DNA of 64,000 nucleotides from the NCBI GenBank assembly GCA_905160935.1, contig CAJHZI010000276.1, positions 1,125,001-1,189,000 of the forward strand. The letters are read 5' to 3'. The notes beneath the pieces were generated by a model, which was not told the DNA's origin, did no database searches, and saw nothing but the letters and a program-made list of their open reading frames with translations. Positions 57,490-64,000 of this stretch are shown in pieces. This stretch comes from Enchytraeus crypticus (lineage: Eukaryota; Annelida; Clitellata; Enchytraeida; Enchytraeidae). Numbering within the stretch: position 1 is the stretch's first letter; every line of letters begins with the position of its first letter. Made by a program: the position numbers and the translations under genes.

Positions 57490-57905
57490 GATTGCTGAAG
57501 AATAGACCAACCGTGACCTGCATGTGTCGTAACAGATGAAGAAGCATTAAGATCCAAACCAGCGTCAGAAGAAGTAAGTATTCGGTTGGCGAGCGTCAAG
57601 GCTCCAGAAATTGCTACAAAAGACTCTAAAACGAATGGACGAAAAGTTTGGATTTGAGTGTTGAGGGGATTATGGATAGGTTGGCTAAGTAGAGATTGAG
57701 ATGGTATGACCAGATGAGGATGAAGAGAGTTTTAAAGATGAGTTGGAGGCTCAGTTAGACAGGAGGACCACAACTAACGTGTGATGCCGTGATTAAGAGG
57801 GATATGAAAAATATAGATTTGACGATGAAACGGTATGGGACACAAAGGAATGGAGGTCTATTTGTATCTCGACCTTAGTTAAACCAGGATTCAAGAGAAG
57901 ATGAT
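57490..57905 (+). mobile_element. LINE-C tail preceded by the P2 module
   Basis: GATCCAAACCAGCGTCAGAA and CAAGGCTCCAGAAATTGCT (P2 5' module) lead into GTTGAGGGGATTATGGATAG and ACCTTAGTTAAACCAGGATT (LINE-C 3' region), ending near AAGAGAAGATGAT. Confidence 0.7.
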
Positions 57906-57963
57906 TACGAGCATGTGGAACATAACTTTTGACTTCATCAACGTTTATGATTTTACATACTGA

Positions 57964-58114
57964 AGTAATATATAATGTACTAATCCCGGACCACCCCCGT
58001 ACTCATGTACCTCATTCATTTCATTCGGGGGTCTGACTTCATTCGTCCCCTCATTTAAATTCATTCGGCCTCTGAGTGCGTAGGTAATCCGGGATTAGTA
58101 CATTATATATTACT
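57964..58114. mobile_element. 151-bp element with perfect 27-bp inverted repeats
   Basis: Left AGTAATATATAATGTACTAA (continuing TCCCGGA, 57964-57990) is the exact inverse of 58088-58114. The about 97-bp middle has TCATTCATTTCATTCGGGGG and related CATTCG repeats. MITE-like; no clear target duplication. Confidence 0.6.
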
Positions 58115-58131
58115 CATAATAACATGCAATG

Positions 58132-58135
<4 letters not shown>

Positions 58136-58183
<48 letters not shown>
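58136..58183. repeat. (TA)n array
   Basis: TA array between the short inverted-repeat element and the virus-derived block. Confidence 0.9.
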
Positions 58184-58424
58184 ATTCCTTGATCAATCTT
58201 ATAGCCTACACTGTTCTTGGACCATCTATGTACTCAATGACCTCATTACGTTACAATTACCCATCTAGAAAACAATCTAGGATTAGTATATATATATTTG
58301 TAATATTTACATTTAAAACTATCACTGGACTCCTAGAAATCTACATTTTCCACTCTTTTCTTTTAATTATAGGTCTTAGTGTATAATTAAGTTAATAATT
58401 ATAATAATTAAGTTAATTATTATA

Positions 58425-58532
58425 GGTCTTCATGTAGATATATTTACTAATATTGACGAGCTTTTTGAACAAAATATGGAAAATTATATCCCACGGAATC
58501 TAATTTTATCATTGATGTCAATCAATTGGTAG
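58425..58532 (+). pseudogene. Short open remnant before the virus-like block
   Basis: A 35-codon open frame without an early Met encodes GLHVDIFTNIDELFEQNMEN and continues YIPRNLILSLMSINW to a TAG at 58530. Composition matches the genes downstream rather than the introns. Possibly the end of a truncated gene at the block's left side; not recognised. Confidence 0.25.
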
Positions 58533-58614
58533 CCCGCCTTTTTTACTCACATTGTGATCTTCCTTCTAAAGAATATTAATATGCATTTCTTTTATGTACA
58601 ATTCTACATAATAA

Positions 58615-58976
58615 ATGGCGAGTGCTAAAGTAAAATGTGAATGTGGTATAACTGTTAATGAAAGCAGCATGAATAAGCATATCAGTTCTAAGTCTCAGAA
58701 AATGATTATAATAATCTCAAGGATTCATGCAACTGTTGTTCAATCTGCTTTGCCACATCCACAGACGAATATTATTTTTTGAATGATAAGCAAATGTGTT
58801 TGTGTTGTGATGAAATTTCTAGAGCTGGAGTGAAAAGATGCAAGAACTGTAAAGAACTAGTTGATATTAACAAAATGGAAAGACCCTATTTAAAAAATTG
58901 TAAAGAGTGTGCTGCAAATCGCATGGCTGGTATTAGAAATTCAAAATCAATTGTTCAGGAAAATTCTTTTATATAA
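58615..58976 (+). pseudogene. Cys-rich zinc-finger-like protein, frameshifted
   Basis: The first part starts at ATG 58615 and encodes MASAKVKCECGITVNESSMN, with a possible C-x-C...H...  finger (HISSK follows). Near 58690 the reading frame must change. From about 58692 another frame is open with a dense Cys stretch (CNCCSIC), then MCLCCDEI, CKNCKEL and CKECAANRM, ending at TAA 58974. Such Cys pairs suggest zinc ribbons or a small zinc-binding regulator, but I do not recognise the protein. The ATG lies in TAATAAATG, the context shared by other starts of the block. The track of conserved Cys on both sides of the break argues for one broken gene. Confidence 0.5.
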
Positions 58977-58994
58977 TCTTTTCATTAATAAATG
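58973..58994 (+). promoter_or_regulatory. Shared upstream motif with TAAATG start
   Basis: TATAATCTTTTCATTAATAA directly before ATG. Nearly the same string, with TTCCG in place of TTTCA, ends the window at 63980-64000 just after the ATPase gene. It probably serves as an initiator or promoter element for block genes. TAAATG resembles the late-initiator context of some large DNA viruses; that link is analogy. Confidence 0.45.
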
Positions 58995-59159
58995 GCGAGT
59001 ACTCTGAGTAATGATTATGATGAATTCATTAAGCTTGATTCTAAATATAGATCTCTACTGAGAGATAGCAAGGTTTTAAATAAGAGACTTAAACGTGACA
59101 AGAGAGAGCTTAAACTAGCCTTAAAGAAATATGAGGAACTTGAGAAAGTCCTTAATTGA
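58992..59159 (+). CDS. Coiled-coil ORF, probably the broken polymerase N-terminus
   Basis: Fifty-five codons from the ATG in TAATAAATG. It encodes MASTLSNDYDEFIKLDSKYR, then a Lys/Glu/Leu-rich helix (KRLKRDKRELKLALKKYEEL) that should form a coiled coil. It overlaps the first bases of the polymerase frame (59131 on), which continues in another frame with the same helical, basic character. The simplest reading is one frameshifted N-terminal coiled coil; a separate small protein is possible. Confidence 0.4.
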   Translation: MASTLSNDYDEFIKLDSKYRSLLRDSKVLNKRLKRDKRELKLALKKYEELEKVLN

Positions 59160-62100
59160 ACAACAAAAAATTAAAAAGAAATATAAACAAATAAGATATT
59201 CTAGTGAATTGGATAAGAAGAAAATCAAACACGAAAGATATATTAGAAAGCATGGTGAAATTAAAGAAGCATTGAATAGTAATATAACCACTATTACTTT
59301 TACTAATAAAAATGAGGATTTAGCCTATATACAAAACAGATCTACACGTGGAATAATATTAGCAATCCAAGATATATTAAGAAAATTTAAATCAATCAAA
59401 TTTCAAATGACAGTTGAAACACTGCTATTTAAACCAAAGTATAATAAAACAATTAACCATCGTTTCTTCAATAAGAATATAATTATAAATGCTAACGAAA
59501 TGAATAATTTACACGGTTTAATTAGAGAACAGTTCACAAAAACTGAAAATAGGGTAGAAGGATTAAATGTAGAAGATAGTATATTTGTGCTTCAAAACTA
59601 TGATGTGATTGAAATTACAATAACTAAAAACACAAGTATGCAAGGATCTTCCTACATTGATTTACCAAAGTATATTACGCATAAAATGGCAGTTATAAAT
59701 GCTAAAAATACAGATCAATATTGTTTTATTTGGGCCATATTATCTGCTCTTTACCCTGCAAGTGATCATTCAGATAGAGTAACAAAATATAGACCGTATT
59801 GGAATACATTAAATGCAGCTGGTTTAAACTTTCCAATGCATATAAAGGATATACATAAATTTGAAAAAATGAATAACATTTCAATAAATGTATTTGGATA
59901 TTGCCTAGAAGAAGGAGAATATTTTTATCCTCTTTATAACACGAAAATAAATTCAGAAAGAGTTGTTGATTTATTATATATAGAGAGTGAAGATGTAGAC
60001 CAAAACCATAAAAAGCAATATCATTACGCATGGATTAAGGATTTTAAAAAGCTAGTTCATAAAGCATTAAATTCAAAGAATAATTATGTTGCTATCTGTA
60101 AAAGATATATGATTGGTTATACAAATCAAAGCGCATATGATAAACATCTCTTCTACTGTACAACAGGAAATTCACAATGTATTATGCCAACAGACGAAAA
60201 TAAGACATTAAATTTTAAGAAGTATTCAAATAAATTTAGACATCACTTAGCAATTTATGGAGATTTCGAATCGGTTATTGAGAAAGTAATGAAGAAGCAT
60301 ATTGCATCGTCAGATGCATATTGTAGCGTTGGAGCTATTAAAAGATTTGTTTCATTTCATAACATGGATGAGTTTGTTGAATCAATCAAACAAATAGTTC
60401 GAGAATATCATAGTATGCTTCAAAAATATCCCGAACCAGTTCTGACAAAAGAGGAAACAAGAACTTATTATAAAACCAAAATATGTTGGTTATGAAATGA
60501 ACCTTTTAATAAGGACATAGCAATATCACGTAAAGGAAATATTTGGAATCCAAACAAAAAAGTAAGAGATCATGATCATCTAACTGGAAAATTTCTATGA
60601 GCTGCTCATACAACTTATAATTTTAAAAGAAAATCAAATACGTTTATACCAATTTTTTTCCATAATTTAAGCAATTACGATGCACATCATGTGGTACATT
60701 TACTACATAAGTTTGGAGAGGGGGAGCTCAAATTAATACCTAATACAGAAGAAAAATATATTTCGTTCTCAAAAAAGTATACTGTAGGTGAAACAGATTA
60801 TGAATTGAGATTTCTAGATTCCTGCAGATTTATGCCAGAATCACTGAATGAACTTTCATCAAATCTTCTGAAGAAAGATAAAATGCTATTTAAAAATCTA
60901 CTTAAATTAACAACTAAAGAAAAACAAGATGTGACATTTTGGGATGAAAATATAGATGTTGAAAAAACAGAAACAATTGTTGATAGTGAATTTAATGTGA
61001 AGTTCAAGAAATTTAAAAAGAACGATAAAAAACCAAGAATTAAAGGAATATATCCATATTCATTCGCAGATTCCTTCGATAAGTTTAAACATAATCAGAT
61101 AATTTCAAGAGAAGAGTTCTATGATGAATTAAACTTAAAAAACATATCAGATCAAGAATATAATCCATATTTAAAAGTTTGGAATTCAATTGATGATATT
61201 AATCTCGGTAAATATTCAGATCTATATCTAAAAATTGATGTTTTAGCACTAGCTGATGTGTTTGAAGAATTTAGAAATAATAGTTTAAAATCGCACGGTT
61301 TAGATCCTTGTTATTACTACACAGCACCTGGTCTAACATTTGATGCTTGTTTAAATTATACTAATATAAATCTAGAACTATTAACTGACTACAGAATGCT
61401 TCAAATGATTGAACAAGGAATTAGAGGAGGAATTAGCGGTGTTACAGGTGACAGATATGTAAATGTTGAAGGTAAAAACTATACAACTAATCCAAATATT
61501 AAAGAAAACGATCCAAATCAAGAATGGTTGCTATATATTGATTCAAATAATTTATATGGAGATTCAATGAGTCAAAAGTTACCACATTCAGATTTTAAAT
61601 GGTTAGATAATGAAGAAATTTTAAAATTAGATTCACAAATACGCAATAATAAAATTACAGGAGATGAAGAAACTGGATATATATTATCAGTGGAACTAAA
61701 AACTCCTAAAACAAGTAATTTTGAGAACTATCCTTTAGCTCCAGAAACAAAGAAAATTAGTAAAGATGCTCTTTCGGAATATTCTAAAAATCAAATGAAG
61801 AAAGAATCATATATTGAAACTGAAAAATTAATTCTAGATTTCACAGATAAAACAAAATACACAATTCATATTAAAACATTACTACTGTATTATAAATTAG
61901 GTGCTGAATTTAAAATTAATGAGGCAATATCATTTAAACAATCCGATTGGCTTAAGAAATATATAGATTTTAATACAGAAATGAGGAAAAAGGCAAATAA
62001 TGAGTTTGAGAAAAACTTTTATAAATTAATGAACAATGCCATGTTTGGAAAATCTATGGAAGCTACAAGAAATAGAATTGATATAAAATTTATGCGACAA

Positions 62101-62780
62101 TTGGGATCAAGCAAAATATCTCATAAAGAAACCAACATATAACTATTTAAAAATATTCAATAAAGATCTAGTTGCAATACACATGAGGAAACATAAAACA
62201 TAAAATTTTATTTAATAAACCAATATATATTGGATTCTGTGTATTGGAATTATCCAAACATCTCATGTATGACTTTTACTATAATAAACTACAACAAATA
62301 TTTAAAGATGTAAAACTTACATACACAGATACGGATTCATTTGTATTACATATTAAGGATTCAAATATATATAGAATAATGAATGAGAATGACGATTTAT
62401 TCGACTTTTCAGATTATCCTAAAGATCATATTCTATATTCAGATAAAAATAAAAAGGTAGTTGGTAAGTTTAAAGACGAATGCAATGGAAATATTATGAC
62501 AGAAAGGATTCATTTAAGATCCAAAATGTATTCACATAAAATATATTTAGAAGAGAAAGAAGAAAAGAAAGCTAAAGGTATTAAAACATATGTAGTTAAA
62601 AAGAATATAAACTTTAGTGATATTGTCTAATTCAATGGAATAAACACAAAACATAAATTTCAAACTTTTAAAAGTATTAATCATGTTATATATACAAGAG
62701 ATATCGAGAAGGTCGGTCTATCATCATTTGATTCTAAGAGATATTATTTAAATGTATTCGAGTCTATTCCGTTTCGATAA
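59131..62780 (+). pseudogene. polB: Type B DNA polymerase of Polinton/Maverick type, decayed
   Basis: Protein-primed-type family B DNA polymerase, which would replicate the element. The first open part (59131-60495) carries a basic coiled coil, the conserved N-terminal region (AVINAKNTDQYCFIWAILSA) and exonuclease motif I (LAIYGDFESVI, D378/E380). Two in-frame TGA codons follow (60493-60495 and 60598-60600), near a VRDHDHLTGKF zinc-site region. The same frame then runs to 62142 with exonuclease motif II (FFHNLSNYDAHH), polymerase motif A (YIDSNNLYGDSM) and motif B (KLMNNAMFGKSM). At least two frameshifts lie between about 62100 and 62205. The last part has motif C (YTDTDSF), an in-frame TAA at 62628 and a further open stretch to TAA 62778. 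All motifs are in normal order, but the gene cannot give a full protein. Apparent starts at 60691 and 62244 are internal GTG/TTG codons, not real starts. Confidence 0.88.
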
Positions 62781-62790
62781 TCACTAATAG

Positions 62791-63006
62791 CTACCCAATG
62801 ACATTGTGACCTTCTACAAAATATTGAAAACCATCTTTTGTAATATTACACGTGTTAATATGCAGAGCCCAATCCTGACTATATCGAGCTATTCTCACTA
62901 ACTGACAAATAACAACTGGAGGTTTTGTGAATTTGTTAGGGGTAAACCCAGCTCCACCGCTAAATCTTGGACCGAGCATATTTTGCTTTCCAAACTCTAC
63001 GTTCAT
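62791..63006 (-). CDS. Minus-strand ORF, possibly lectin-like
   Basis: Seventy-one codons on the opposite strand from ATG at 63004-63006, again in TTAAATG context. It encodes MNVEFGKQNMLGPRFSGGAG, then TKPPVVICQLVRIARYSQDW and ALHINTCNITKDGFQYFVEG. The spacing of a PPVV strand, a polar turn and a 'NIT-x-x-GF' strand recalls the H-type lectin (Helix pomatia agglutinin) domain. That is my inference from pattern only. A stop (TAG) cuts it where a final strand would follow; an adjacent frame is open beyond it, overlapping the polymerase 3' end, so the ORF may be frameshifted. It is divergent from the ATPase gene, sharing the 63007-63059 intergenic. A surface or host-binding protein would fit, but other roles are possible. 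Confidence 0.45.
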   Translation of the reverse strand: MNVEFGKQNMLGPRFSGGAGFTPNKFTKPPVVICQLVRIARYSQDWALHINTCNITKDGFQYFVEGHNVIG

Positions 63007-63059
63007 TTAATAGGTAAATATTTTTTTGAAATATTTTTAAGTGGAGTTTATACTGATAA
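63007..63059. promoter_or_regulatory. Divergent promoter region
   Basis: A 53-bp AT-rich gap between two divergent starts, each in TAAATG context (minus strand ATTAAATG, plus strand GATAAATG). It contains TTTTTTTGAAATATTTTT. It presumably holds both promoters. Confidence 0.4.
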
Positions 63060-63983
63060 ATGGAAGCGAAGTATTATTGGATATCGAAGAAGAGTAAGAA
63101 GCATTCCGATATATTTCCGGAGTCATTCCGATGCTTAATAATCGGTCAATCGGGTTCTGGAAAAACGGCTTTACTTATGCGGATGCTACTTCAGGAAGAT
63201 ATGTTAGATTACAATAAACTATTTATATTTGGAAGATCACTTCATCAACCGGAATATTAAATACTAAAAGCCGGCTTTGATAATAAATTACCTAAGTCTG
63301 ATACAACGAAAATCCTAATGCATAATTCAATGATTAATGAACGCGATGAAAAGCCGGAAGTTATAGCGGCCGGACTTGCACAAGAATTAGAAGAAGAGGA
63401 GAAAGAAGATAAATCTTGTGAATATTATGAAGATCCATCTGATATTCCTGATCCTAAAGAGTTTGATAAACAGGATAAGAATCTAATAATATTTGACGAT
63501 ATTATGACAGATAAGAATCAATCGGCACCTGGTGCATTTTTTACCAGGAGCAGGCATAATAATATCGATTGCATATACATTTCTCGAAATTACTATCATT
63601 TACCTAGACATACTATTAGATCAAATTCTAATTTTTTAATATTATTCAACCTAGATCCCACAGACACCGATCATTTATATAGAGATTCTGGAGCACGCGT
63701 TGATTTTAAAGATATTAATAAATTTAGACAGTTATGTGAACAAGCATGGTCGAAGAAATATGGATATTTAGTTATAGATAAATCTAAAACAAATATCAAT
63801 GAAAAATATAGATTTAAATTTGAACTTGAAAATCCTATACAAATAGTTGAAAATATAATATCCCAACCTATAGTTAGAATCCGTAGAGCTACAAAAACTT
63901 GTACAGCTTGCAATCTAACAATGTTAAGTTCTAGTCATGCTAAACATGTTAAATCGAAGCGTCTTAAAAAAGCTTTCATATAA
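63060..63983 (+). pseudogene. Genome-packaging ATPase (A32/FtsK-HerA type), one stop
   Basis: ATPase expected to drive DNA packaging into capsids. Residues 29-36 are a Walker A loop (GQSGSGKT) after RCLII. The same frame is cut once, by TAA at 63258-63260, and continues open to TAA 63981. Downstream of the stop lie an acidic linker (EEEEKEDKSCEYYEDPSD), Walker B (NLIIFDDIM), SAPGAFFTRSRHNNIDCIYI with the sensor-like RSRHNN segment, and a C-terminal basic finger (CTACNLTMLSSSHAKHV). Total length would be about 307 codons, usual for Polinton packaging ATPases. The ATG at 63060 is chosen for its TAAATG context and position before Walker A. One stop in an otherwise clean frame suggests recent decay. 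Confidence 0.82.
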
Positions 63984-64000
63984 TCTTTCCGTTAATAAAT
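63979..64000 (+). promoter_or_regulatory. Start motif of a gene beyond the window
   Basis: ATATAATCTTTCCGTTAATA, then AAT at the window edge. It matches the motif at 58973-58994, where ATG follows. A further + strand gene therefore probably starts at base 63999 or 64000. Confidence 0.45.

Noticed and set aside
60691-62142. Treating this stretch and 62244-62630 as separate genes
   Set aside because: Their first codons are internal GTG and TTG in continuous polymerase coding sequence; they are pieces of one broken gene.

Overview
The window looks like AT-rich, intron-like DNA from a large invertebrate genome. The signs are split genes with GT/AG splice sites, many LINE, SINE and DNA-transposon remnants, and long (TA)n, (GA)n and (TC)n arrays. 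I see no bacterial operons, CRISPR arrays or bacterial terminators. The animal group is not resolved; a large-genome arthropod is possible. The palindromic octamer TAGGCCTA is conspicuously frequent.

The main host finding is a gene on the + strand that no single long ORF reveals. Exons at 16665-16774, 30599-30738, 35172-35289 and 52247-52553 have splice sites at both ends (the last ends in a stop codon), and their phases chain perfectly (2, 1, 2). Each carries one C-x(7-11)-C-x(20-27)-C module. The last exon ends in a hydrophobic tail and is followed by AATAAA at 53084. If correct, most of the window is three introns (about 13.8, 4.4 and 17.0 kb) of one cysteine-rich, probably secreted or membrane-anchored protein whose 5' end lies upstream of 16665.

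The introns are packed with mobile DNA. LINE-A/B is a non-LTR family whose 3' end reads GCAGTGCACT and usually abuts a microsatellite. LINE-C is RTE-like and ends in (GAT)n. LINE-D is CR1/L2-like. Short non-autonomous partners, here called P1 and P2, share the tails of LINE-A and LINE-C. Three SINE families are present: SINE-1 and SINE-2 are tRNA-derived and SINE-3 is 5S-rRNA-derived. DNA transposons include an intact DD37E Tc1/mariner-type element (26740-28127), a hAT-like element built on CCGAAC repeats (1996-3583), a foldback element (33280-33777) and several short inverted-repeat elements. Nesting is common: one LINE-B copy (49770-51835) carries both a SINE-1 and a SINE-3.

The right end (about 58.4-64 kb) is different: very AT-rich and gene-dense. 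It holds a decayed Polinton/Maverick-like, virus-derived block. In order there are a short open remnant, a Cys-rich zinc-finger-like ORF, a coiled-coil ORF, a type B DNA polymerase with several breaks, a minus-strand ORF that may be lectin-like, and a packaging-ATPase-type gene with one in-frame stop. Start codons there sit in a recurrent TAAATG context. The block continues past the window; capsid, protease and integrase genes were not seen.
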